Below, piece by piece: positions 1 to 9,067 of a stretch of 64,000 nt of DNA. This stretch comes from Lycium barbarum (Eukaryota > Streptophyta > Magnoliopsida > Solanales > Solanaceae), in NCBI RefSeq assembly GCF_019175385.1, contig NC_083339.1, positions 116,111,601 through 116,175,600 on the forward strand. Reading direction: 5' to 3'. Below the pieces are notes generated by a model. The model did not search any database, was not told where the DNA came from, and worked only from the letters and a program-made list of their open reading frames with translations. The translations under genes were made by a program, and so were the position numbers. The first letter of the stretch is position 1, and every line of letters starts with the position of its first letter.

Positions 1-457
1 ACCAATTCATTTTGAGGAGTAGAAACTTCCATGACAATTGAGGAATTGGCATCCTCAAATGAATCATTCATTCTTTCCATAGCTTCTCCATTTTCTAAAA
101 TGGATTGTTGGACGAGCTTTCGCTCTTCCTCCATTTTAGCTTCTCGATCTAAGTATGTTTGGAGCATTGCCATGATGCCTTCAAATCCGGCACTTTGTCC
201 CTCACTTTCCATGTCATTTTCCCTATCAAACTCAAAAGCACAACTAGCATTTTCGTTAGAACAACTTGGGGGAGGGGAAGCAAAATAATTGGGAGAATCA
301 CCCCAATGTCCACCTTGATCACCACATATATTACAAATATTCCTATCATAGGATTGAGACGGTGCACACATCTCTCTCCCGGAAAATTTTTCACAATCTT
401 GCCAAAAGTGGGGTCCTTCACAATATGGATATGGGTCATCACAGTATGGATTGCAAC
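1..457 (-). pseudogene. E0 ORF, middle part of the Cys/His coiled-coil protein, interrupted by E1
   Basis: Read on the minus strand, this matches the N-terminal region of the E1 ORF (compare 4990-5447), including the paired Cys/His clusters and the start of the acidic coiled-coil part. It is the continuation of the short start fragment at 7134-7164; E1 sits between them with a GCAAC duplication. The reading frame continues beyond the window edge, so I cannot judge the rest. No function is known for this protein family. Confidence 0.7.
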
Positions 458-1762
458 TGATAACGTCCAAATACACTCCTCAAAGAGAAAGTGTACACGG
501 TCGTATGCAATATATTTACCCAACTATGAGTCGGGGTCGATCCCACAGGGAACAATGTGCTAGGCGATTAAGAAAGTAAGGAACTTTCACCAACTACGCT
601 AAAGCCAAACGATAGATAATATTTTGGTTTTTGTTTGAGAAAATTATAACTAATGCGGAAATGTAAAATTACCTAGAAAGCGAGTAAAATGATCAATGGC
701 CACAAGCATGGATAATAGGAGATTACACTCAAGTAACTATCCAACGTATTTTATGATTTTACAACTAAGAGCGGGTTTGTGTCAATAGATAATGATATCT
801 AAAATCTCATTGAAAGTCTTCCAACCAAATCAATGAATTTCACTCTAAGCTTTTCCAAGCCTTAGAGTGTGATATTAGGCACAATCAATTTAACCTCAAG
901 TAACTATCCTCTTCCGAGCTCAAGTTATTAGATGAGTTTAATGACCCAAATTCTTGTTAATTAATCTTTCCCAACCTAGATTTCCTTTTCCAAGCTCAAT
1001 CTAAGTAAATGGGTGAGTCCTAGGGTTAGCTAATCCCTTTGGAAACATTCAAGAACGAGATTAATTAAATCAACAAAGACCCACTTCAATAGCAATAAGA
1101 ATCATTCAATACATAAGCAAAACAAGAGTTTCAATCCAAACTTTAATCAAGAATATTTTCATAAACAAGATTCAAGTCTAGAAATGAAATACTACACACT
1201 AAAATATTCAATACAAAACAAGGAATTGAAGAAAGGTTTAAGAATTATCTCATTAAAGTGCTCCAATCTTCTCCTCCAATGGTGTAGGTGAAAACCCTAG
1301 CCTCCAAAACTTGCAAAATGACCAAAGATGAAAATGATATGCCCCAAATCTCTCTTTTGTAGCTGCCCTCTATTTTTCCAAGTCCAAAAAATGTCAAAAT
1401 CTTCCCCCATATTTCTGTTTTTGCAATTCTGCTCGTTTTTGCAAAACTGTCCACTTTTGACAGTTTTACAAATCTGTCCCGTTTTTGCAAAACTGTCCAG
1501 TTTTGACAGTTTTGCAAAATGGTCCAGTTTGGTCTCTTTTTGACTTTCTTTTCACTTGGTTTCTTCCGATCACTCATTTCAGCTACTTGGCTTGTTTTGC
1601 TCTATTTTGTTCCATTTTGATCCATTTTGCTCTTTTATGCTCTCCGGGCATCTTTTCCTACAAAACAACATAAAAACACAAAAAGTAACAACAAACGTGC
1701 TTAAGGAGTCACAAAAGCTTAAGGAATTAGCGTCGAATATCGCGTAATTTCACGACTCATCA
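458..1762 (-). repeat. E1 3' LTR
   Basis: 1305 bp, reverse orientation; terminal TGATGAG...TTATCA. It contains the AACTGTCCAGTTTTG-type short dyad repeats (about 1430-1535) and the conserved Athila-type block GTGGGATCGACCCC (complement near 527-545). On its right lies the purine tract of the internal region (complement of acacccccaactt, 1763-1775). Confidence 0.93.
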
Positions 1763-2556
1763 ACACCCCCAACTTAAAGTCTTTGCTTGTCCTCAAGCAA
1801 ACTAAAACAAAAAATCCCAATGAGGATCTATTTTAAGCACAAAAGCATGACTTTGGTTGGTACCAACAATTAGGCTACAAGCATGTGAAGCTTCAACCAA
1901 ATAACTCCCTCATTCAAAATACAATTTCAAGAATGCAATAGAGATTTAAAATAATCAAGCAACAACACTCAAGTCTCAATAAGTGACTCAAAACTACTAG
2001 CTTACTAGATATGCTCAGTTGACTCAACTTTGGATTTTTCAACATCACCAATCTATCGTAATCCATATGCCCTCACAAGAAAGAAAGTCCCAAAATCGCT
2101 GTATTCACAACAACAACACAAGGGACAAATACACAAAGTCACTCACACTCACAAAGAAATTCTAGTGCTAACAAATATCACACCATAAGCTTGCCCTTAT
2201 TTTCAATCATCACTAACTCAAGAACATTTAGTTGGAGATCACATAGGGACTTTTTAAGCTTGTAATGTAGGCTTAGGGAAGGGTAGGATAAGTATTTGGG
2301 ATACAAGTGACTACGCCCTCCTTGAACACTACACAAAACCTTTCGTCCACTTTCCTCTTCATTTCAAAACAACACTCCTTCCTTTGCATACTAGTTTCCC
2401 CAATTATTCCAACTTTCTTTATAAAGTTCCAAAATATAATGTGCTAGCACATGCCACCCCCAACTATAAATGTTGCAGTGTCCTCGCTGCACATAATCAA
2501 AACAAAACATAAAAATAGAAAAGGAAGATTTTTTTTTTTTTTATTTTTTTGCTGGC

Positions 2557-2622
2557 ACCACCTGCGACGACACATGCGAATCGCAGGTCTGACCTGCGAG
2601 TCGCAGGTGGTGTCACCTGTAT
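2557..2622. repeat. Dyad cluster 1 of E1 (TGCGANTCGCA)
   Basis: Two perfect 11-bp cores at 2575-2585 and 2595-2605, start-to-start 20 bp. An outer inverted repeat (ACCACCTGCGAC against GTCGCAGGTGGT) encloses the pair. A long poly-T run follows. Confidence 0.85.
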
Positions 2623-3580
2623 TTTTTTTTTTTTTTTTTTTTTTTTGCACAAAAAGTTTGCAACCTTTTTGTATTTTTCAAATTTTCTTCCTTTCTTTTG
2701 ACTTTTTCACAACACCAACCTTCACCGCTCTCAAGCAACACTAACACCCCCAACTTAGGCTTTTGGCCTCAAATTCACAATTTCATGTTCAAGGAGGGAA
2801 AGGTTCAAAAGAGAGACTTTTCATCAAACATGGTAAAGGCTTGTAATGTGGCAATCAAAGAAAAGGTCATAAGCTCAAATGGGGTTACTAGTGATATTAT
2901 TTATGCAATGGTAGGCTAGAAAGGCTAAAGAGGCTTTTTCACAAAGATAGCCCACGGTCATCTCTCCAACCAACATAATCAAAATTAGCATTGAACGACT
3001 AACCGGACAAGTTCTAGATGATAAAAGTAAACACAAGATTTATTCAACAAACACTCACACACATGGCATATGAACTAGTCAAGATGGATCAATTTCACTT
3101 TCCAAGCAAGAACAACCAGTGCAATATCTCATAATCCAAAGTCAACACACTAGTAGGTAAAGAGTCACAAAATGAGCCAAAAAGTTGTCACAAAGATCAT
3201 TCTTTCCTATGCACCTTGCTTTTTAACTTTCACAACAATTTGGAGAGGTATTCACATTTCAATTTCACATGCAAGAGACTAACTCTATTAGTACCAAACA
3301 AGCCAAGAGTTTTCACATTTTTCCTCAAACGAGAACCTACACCTAAACTTACATGACTAATGAAAGAAGTTAAGAAAGAAAATAAAATAATAAGAGTGAC
3401 TAATCCACAACATGTCAAAAGAACAAAATTTTCAGAAATTTTGAACAAATTTCAAAATATAATGCGCTACCACGTGCCACCCCCAACTATAAACATTGCA
3501 GTGTCCTCGCTGCACATAATCGAAACAAAACATAAAAATAGAAAAGGAAGAAAAAAAAAAAATTTTTTTTTTTTTTACTG

Positions 3581-3716
3581 GCATGACATGCGACCCCACA
3601 TGCGAGTCGCATGTGATGTCACCAGAAAAAAAAAGTTTTTTTTTTTAGTGTCTGTCAGCACATGCGACGCAACATGCGATTCGCATGTATGACATGCGAA
3701 TCGCATGTTGTGACAC
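3581..3716. repeat. Dyad cluster 2 of E1
   Basis: Perfect cores at 3601-3611, 3675-3685 and 3695-3705; the last two are 20 bp apart. All three have matched CA/TG arms (ACATGCGANTCGCATGT). A half site lies at 3589. Poly-A/T runs separate the members. Confidence 0.85.
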
Positions 3717-3881
3717 CAGAAAATATTTTTTTGCAGCTTTTACTGGTTTTGGGGGTTGTCCGGGTATCCGATATGCTCAAAATAACTCCAAAAGTTCTGA
3801 AACTTTGCAGATTAGTCAAAAACCATAAACTAAACTATTCTAAAAAATAAAATTTCAAAAACGATTAAAAACTTTTAAAAC

Positions 3882-3932
3882 GATGGGTTACCTCCCACCA
3901 AGCGCTTGATTTAACGTCGCGGCACGACGGTT
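3882..3932 (-). other. Conserved post-ORF block of E/Athila elements (hairpin-prone)
   Basis: Read on the minus strand, it has a CGTCG/CGACG stem, then ttaaatcaagcgcttgg and a GGGAGGTAACCC stem-loop. The same block follows the ORF in E2 (34250-34300) and follows pol in the Athila element (14518-14565). Its position just after the last large ORF in all three suggests a shared RNA-level signal; its role is not known to me. Confidence 0.7.
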
Positions 3933-3936
3933 ACCT

Positions 3937-5484
3937 TTACCACTTTTCCTTCCATTTGGAAGATATGAATTTGCGCCCCAACTTTGAATCAAGGTTCCGA
4001 TGATGCTCGTGAGGCGGTGGTAGGAAGTCAAAGAGGCCAACCCTCAGGTGTCGCATTTTGCACTTCTTGGCCCGTAAGTGAGGCATGCCATTTTGTCTTC
4101 TTGGCATAGCAAACTTCAATATGAAAACGCTTTCTTCTTCATCTCCAAAATTCTCCATTGGCTTGGTTAGTTCAACTTCCATATCATCAACCAAGCACAA
4201 TGTTGAAAAATGGTTAGAATGTGGTCCAGCGCGCTCAAATTCCAAATTTGCATGAGTTTTGACATCCTCACCAAAAAATGAACTAGAGTCTTCAAAAATT
4301 ATATTATGAACTCTTTTATGCAACTCTAGTATCATTTCTTTAACTTCGGCATCATTCACTAATTTTGGGTTGGTAGGTTGGCAATTCGCCATTAGCTCAT
4401 CAAAATCAATCTTGACCTCTTCTTCATTGGAAACCAACTCAAAACTACAATCCATGGCCCTTTGATATTGAGCATCACATGCCTCAATCTTTGCATTCAA
4501 TTCGGCCTCCAATTTTTGGATAGTAATTTCAAGTAGCTCCACTTCTTGACTTTGCTCAACATGCATTTTCAGAAATTCTTCCATCATCCGTGAAATGCCT
4601 TCACGGTGATTTCCATAGGCTTCAAGTTGTTGAGCTTGATTCATTAGCCAATCTTGGCTCAAAATTTCCATTTTGTCAAGATTTTCTTCATTGTGAGAGT
4701 CGTCCAACTCTTGTAAAAATCCATCCATGGTGAGATATACCTTTTGGATAGTTTCATCATCTCCATGTTGAACTTCTTCCCACAATCTGGTCAAGACTTG
4801 CCCATAGTTTTTGTTCCTCCCCATTATGCTTTTCAAAATTTCCTCAACTTCTTCTTTTTAAGAATTGGAGATTTCTTCTTCAAGATTTTGCTCTTCTTCT
4901 TCAAGTTGAACCACTTCTTCAATTTCACAACTTTCGTTGTGGTCACACGAATTTTCGGGCTCATCTTGTAAACTTGAAATCTCTTCTTCAACCATTTCAT
5001 TTTGAGGAGTTGACACTTCCATGACAATTGAGGAATTGGCATCCTCCAATGAATCATTCATTCTTTTCATGGCTTCTCCATTTTCTAAAACGGATTGTTG
5101 GAGGAGCTTTCGCTCTTCCTCCATTTTAGCTTCTCGATCTAAGTATGTTTGGAGCATTGCCATGATGCCTTCATATCCGGCACTTTGTCCTTCACTTGTC
5201 ATGTTGTTGGCCCTGTCAAACTCAAAAGCACAGCTCGCATTTTCGTTAGAACAACTTGGGGGAGGGGAAGTAAAATAATTGGGACAATCACCCCAATGTC
5301 CACCTTGGCCACCACATACATTACAAATACTCTCATCATAGGATTGAGACGGTGCACACATCTCTCTCCCGGGAGCATATTCACAATCTTGCCAAAAGTG
5401 GGGTCCTTCACAATATGGACATGGGTCATCAAAATATGGATTGCAACCATCAAACCCATTTTCGTTTTCATTCCAAGATGCCAT
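3937..5484 (-). pseudogene. E1 ORF: Cys/His, coiled-coil protein of unknown function (one in-frame stop)
   Basis: Starts at ATG 5484 and would be about 515 residues; a TAA at 4860-4858 breaks it after residue 208, and the same frame stays open to the stop at 3937. The N-terminus has two zinc-knuckle-like clusters: C22-C25-H29-C34 (CX2CX3HX4C) and C54-C57-H63-C67 (CX2CX5HX3C). Both differ in spacing from the standard CX2CX4HX4C retroviral knuckle. A long acidic, Glu/Gln/Leu-rich region follows, most likely coiled coil. The C-terminus is basic and ends in FISSKWKEKW. E2 encodes a homologue with a near-identical C-terminal part. A Gag-like or RNA-binding role in a pol-less element is plausible, but this is inference. 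I recognise no named family. Confidence 0.75.
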
Positions 5485-5504
5485 GTTTTTTTTTTTTTTT
5501 TTTT

Positions 5505-5683
5505 AGAACTGGACAGTTTCTGCAAAAATCAAAAACTGGACAGTTTTTTAGAACTGGACAGTTTTGCAATTCTGCAAAACTGGTCAGTTTTTCAGAACTG
5601 GACAGTTTCTGCAGAAGCAAAAACTGGACAGTTTTTCAGAACTGGACAGTTTTGCAATTCTGCAAAACTGGTCAGTTTTTTTT
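5505..5683 (-). repeat. ACTGG(A/T)CAGT dyad array in E1 leader
   Basis: Eight copies of ACTGGACAGT or ACTGGTCAGT in about 180 bp, arranged as a higher-order repeat with spacers tttctgcaaaa and tttgcaattctgcaa. Poly-T runs bound it on both sides. It sits between the primer site and the ORF start. Confidence 0.85.
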
Positions 5684-5800
5684 TTTTTTTTTTTATATAA
5701 AAATAAAATCAAGCAAAGAAAACAAGTACACTAATATTTACGAATTTTGACCAAAGCAAGCAAGCTTAAATCCCAAACTAACCTAAATACGCCAAATTGT

Positions 5801-5818
5801 TCCCCGGCAACGGCGCCA
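5801..5818 (-). promoter_or_regulatory. E1 primer binding site (tRNA-Asp type)
   Basis: The minus strand reads TGGCGCCGTTGCCGGGGA, four bases inside the 5' LTR. It is complementary to the 3' end of plant tRNA-Asp(GUC), as in Athila elements. Confidence 0.9.
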
Positions 5819-5822
5819 TTTT

Positions 5823-7128
5823 TGATAACGTCCAAAATACACTCCTCAAAGAGAAAGTGTACACGGTCGTATGCAATATATTTACCCAACTATGAGTCGG
5901 GGTCGATCCCACAGGGAACAATGTGCTAGGCGATTAAGAAAGTAAGGAACTTTCACCAACTACGCTAAAGCCAAACGATAGATAATATTTTGGTTTTTGT
6001 TTGAGAAAATTATAACTAATGCGGAAATGTAAAATTACCTAGAAAGCGAGTAAAATGATCAATGGCCACAAGCATGGATAATAGGAGATTACACTCAAGT
6101 AACTATCCAACGTATTTTATGATTTTACAACTAAGAGCGGGTTTGTGTCAATAGATAATGATATCTAAAATCTCATTGAAAGTCTTCCAACCAAATCAAT
6201 GAATTTCACTCTAAGCTTTTCCAAGCCTTAGAGTGTGATATTAGGCACAATCAATTTAACCTCAAGTAACTATCCTCTTCCGAGCTCAAGTTATTAGATG
6301 AGTTTAATGACCCAAATTCTTGTTAATTAATCTTTCCCAACCTAGATTTCCTTTTCCAAGCTCAATCTAAGTAAATGGGTGAGTCCTAGGGTTAGCTAAT
6401 CCCTTTGGAAACATTCAAGAACGAGATTAATTAAATCAACAAAGACCCACTTCAATAGCAATAAGAATCATTCAATACATAAGCAAAACAAGAGTTTCAA
6501 TCCAAACTTTAATCAAGAATATTTTCATAAACAAGATTCAAGTCTAGAAATGAAATACTACACACTAAAATATTCAATACAAAACAAGGAATTGAAGAAA
6601 GGTTTAAGAATTATCTCATTAAAGTGCTCCAATCTTCTCCTCCAATGGTGTAGGTGAAAACCCTAGCCTCCAAAACTTGCAAAATGACCAAAGATGAAAA
6701 TGATATGCCCCAAATCTCTCTTTTGTAGCTGCCCTCTATTTTTCCAAGTCCAAAAAATGTCAAAATCTGCCCCCATATTTCTGTTTTTGCAATTCTGCTC
6801 GTTTTTGCAAAACTGTCCACTTTTGACAGTTTTGCAAATCTGTCCCGTTTTTGCAAAACTGTCCAGTTTTGACAGTTTTGCAAAATGGTCCAGTTTGGTC
6901 TCTTTTTGACTTTCTTTTCACTTGGTTTCTTCCGATCACTCATTTCAGCTACTTGGCTTGTTTTGCTCTATTTTGTTCCATTTTGATCCATTTTGCTCTT
7001 TTATGCTCTCCGGGCATCTTTTCCTACAAAACAACATAAAAACACAAAAAGTAACAACAAACGTGCTTAAGGAGTCACAAAAGCTTAAGGAATTAGCGTC
7101 GAATATCGCGTAATTTCACGACTCATCA
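5823..7128 (-). repeat. E1 5' LTR
   Basis: 1306 bp, almost identical to 458-1762. TSD GCAAC follows at 7129-7133. Confidence 0.93.
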
Positions 7129-7133
7129 GCAAC

Positions 7134-7164
7134 CATCAAACCCATTTTCATTCCAAGATGCCAT
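7134..7164 (-). pseudogene. E0 ORF start fragment
   Basis: ATG at 7164 on the minus strand, beginning MASWNENGF like the E1 protein, cut after about ten codons by E1. Together with 1-457 it is one interrupted ORF. The E0 leader upstream (7165-7330) has short poly-T runs and two degenerate ACTGG-type repeats (about 7203-7243). Confidence 0.75.
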
Positions 7165-7330
7165 TGTTTTTTTTTTTTTTAAATTTATTTTAGTAAAAGC
7201 AAAAACTGGAAAGTTTTGCAAAAACAAAAACTGGTCAGTTTTTTTTTTTTTAAAATAAAATAAAGCAAAGAAAGTTTGGACCAAAGCAAGTTAGCTTAAA
7301 TCCCAAACTAAACCAAATACGCCAAATTGT

Positions 7331-7348
7331 TCCCCGGCAACGGCGCCA
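7331..7348 (-). promoter_or_regulatory. E0 primer binding site
   Basis: Same 18 bases as in E1 and E2 (tRNA-Asp type), four bases inside the E0 5' LTR at 7353. Confidence 0.9.
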
Positions 7349-7352
7349 TTTT

Positions 7353-8836
7353 TGATAACGTCCAAATCCACTCCTCAAAGAGAAAGTGTACACGATCGTA
7401 TGCAATATAATTTACCCAACTATGAGTCGGGGTTGATCCCACAGGGAACAATATGCTAGGCGATTAAGAAAGTAGGGAGCTTTCACCAACTAAGCTAAAG
7501 CCAAACGATAGATAATATTTTGGTTTTGTTTGAGAAAATTATAACTAATGCGGAAATGTAAACTAACCTAGAAAGCAAGTAAAATGATCAATGGCCACAA
7601 GTTTGGATACAAAGGAAATTACACTCAAGTAACGATCCAATGTATTTCACGATTTTACAACTAAGAACAGGTTTATGTTAATAGATAATGATTTCTAAAA
7701 TCTCATTGAAAGTCTTCCAACCAAATCAATGAATTTCACTCTAAGCTTTTCCAAGCCTTAGAGTGTGATATTAGGCACAATCAATTTAACCTCAAGTAAC
7801 TATCCTCTTCCGAGCTCAAGTTATTAGATGGGTTTAATGACCCAAATTCTTGTTAATCAATCTTTCCCAACCCAGATTTCCTCTTCCGAGCTCAATCAAA
7901 GTAAATGGGTGAGTCCTAGGGTTAGCTAATCCCTTTGGAAACATTCAAGAACGAGATTAATTAAAGAAACAATAACCCACTTCATTAGGAATAAAAATCA
8001 TTCAATACATAAGCATAACAAGAGTTTCAAACCAAACTTTAGTCAAGAATATTTTCATAAACAAGATTCAAGTAATGGAATAGAAAGCTACACACTTAGA
8101 TAATCAATACAAAATAAGGAATTGAAGAAAGGATTAAGAAATATCTCATTAAAGTGCTTCCAATCTTCTCCTCCAATGGTGTAGGTGAAACACTAGCCTC
8201 CAAGCTTGTATGAAAACTGCCAAAGATGAAAATGTTTTTGCCCTAAGCCTCTCTTTTATAGCTCCTCCAATTTCCCAAGTCAAAATATGACAAAATAAAC
8301 CCCAAAGTTTCAGTTTTGCAAACCTGTCCCGTTTTTGCAAAACTGTCCAGTTTTGATTGTTTTGCAAAAATGTCCAGTTTGGCCTCTTTTTGACTTTGTT
8401 TTCACTTGGTTTCTTCCGATCACTTCTAAATCACATAAAACTGGATAGAGCACCAATATCTCATAAATCAGTCGAGGTGCAGCATCTGCGACACAGGATG
8501 CGACTCGCAGGTTCCACATGCGAGTCGCATGTGGTGTCGCATGTGTTGCATCATTGTCTTATTTTATTTGGCCATTCTCCGTCAACAGATGCTGCACCAC
8601 CTGCGACTCGCATGCAGTACCTGCGATTTGCAGGTGGTGCTCTGGTTCATTTCAGCTATCTTGGCTTATTTTGCTCTATTTTGTTCCATTTTGGTCCATT
8701 TTGCTCTGTTATGCTCTTCGGGCATCTTATCCTACAAAACAACATAAAAACACAAAAAGTAACAACAAAAGTGCTTAAAGAGTCACAAAAACTTAAGGAA
8801 TTAGCATCGAATATCGCGTAATTTCACGACTCATCA
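7353..8836 (-). repeat. E0 5' LTR (long variant, 1484 bp)
   Basis: Homologous to the E1 and E2 LTRs, but about 180-240 bp longer because it keeps a dyad cluster (8478-8640) between the 'ttcttccgatcact' and 'atttcagct' blocks, which lie side by side in E1 and E2. The cluster aligns with that in the Athila 3' LTR (19860-19945). Confidence 0.88.
8478..8642. repeat. Dyad cluster in E0 LTR
   Basis: Perfect cores at 8499-8509, 8519-8529 and 8602-8612, plus an imperfect one (TGCGATTTGCA) at 8622-8632. Spacings 8499/8519 and 8602/8622 are both exactly 20 bp. Confidence 0.85.
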
Positions 8837-8947
8837 GTTACACTTGACTAGTATATTCTCGGTGGGATTCGACCCCAACCTCGTTGGGTTCTATATTTGA
8901 CAATGACCGCTTACTCCTGATATTAACGGTGTAATTTGGGCGTATCA
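8837..8947 (+). repeat. Athila 5' LTR, 3'-terminal remnant
   Basis: Matches 20689-20810 apart from a 13-bp gap and a few substitutions, and ends GGGCGTATCA. Divergence is much higher than between the LTRs of E1 or E2, which agrees with the nesting order. Confidence 0.9.
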
Positions 8948-8952
8948 AATTT

Positions 8953-8970
8953 TGGCGCCATTGCCGGGGA
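8953..8970 (+). promoter_or_regulatory. Athila primer binding site
   Basis: TGGCGCCATTGCCGGGGA, one base different from the E-family site; tRNA-Asp type. Confidence 0.88.
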
Positions 8971-9047
8971 ATACGATCTAGAAATTTACTAATTAGTGTA
9001 AAACTTTACTTTTAGTCTTTATTTCTTTTCTTATTTTCGTTTTGTTG

Positions 9048-9067
9048 TTGTGTGTTGTGCAGGCAAT
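9048..9067 (+). promoter_or_regulatory. 3' splice-site-like tract just before gag ATG
   Basis: T-rich tract ending TGTGTTGTGCAG, five bases before the gag ATG at 9068. A near-identical tract precedes the ATG of the third ORF (15947-15963). Confidence 0.4.

Larger units (their letters stand above)
1763..3881 (-). other. E1 3' non-coding internal region
   Basis: No credible ORF. The region contains two copies of one module: a dyad cluster, a poly-A/T run, a block GCAGCGAGGACACTGCA, and a purine tract TTGGGGGTGGCA (complements near 2450-2640 and 3475-3720). Between the modules is a stretch shared with E2 (34980-35450). The outermost purine tract beside the LTR (1763-1775) is the likely polypurine tract for plus-strand priming. 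Confidence 0.7.
458..7128 (-). mobile_element. E1: complete non-autonomous Athila-like LTR retrotransposon
   Basis: LTRs are 458-1762 (3') and 5823-7128 (5'), both starting TGATGAGTCGTG and ending CGTTATCA when read on the minus strand. The 5-bp target duplication GCAAC is at 453-457 and 7129-7133. The PBS is 5801-5818. The internal part (1763-5822) has a leader with a dyad array, one long ORF with one stop, and about 2.2 kb of non-coding sequence with two dyad-array modules. There is no protease, RT, RNase H or integrase. It is inserted within the ORF of E0. I found three differences between its LTRs (a one-base A indel near 470, T/G near 1399, A/G near 1469), so it is young. Confidence 0.93.
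1..8836 (-). mobile_element. E0: partial non-autonomous Athila-like LTR element (E family), left end outside window
   Basis: Minus-strand member of the E family. Its 5' LTR is 7353-8836 and its primer binding site is 7331-7348. Its ORF starts at 7164 and is cut at 7134 by the insertion of E1, resuming at 457 and running off the window at 1. It lies inside the 5' LTR of the Athila element: the sequence to its right from 8837 (gttacacttg...) is found uninterrupted in the Athila 3' LTR at 20689. The probable right-hand TSD is gttac (8837-8841); the left partner is outside the window. The 3' LTR is not visible. Confidence 0.85.

Noticed and set aside
1328..1577. Overlapping short ORFs in E LTRs (also 6611-6943, 31632-31963, 36635-36966)
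   Set aside because: They are translations of the ACTGTCC/TTTTGCAAAA repeats on both strands and appear identically in every LTR copy; no sign of a protein.
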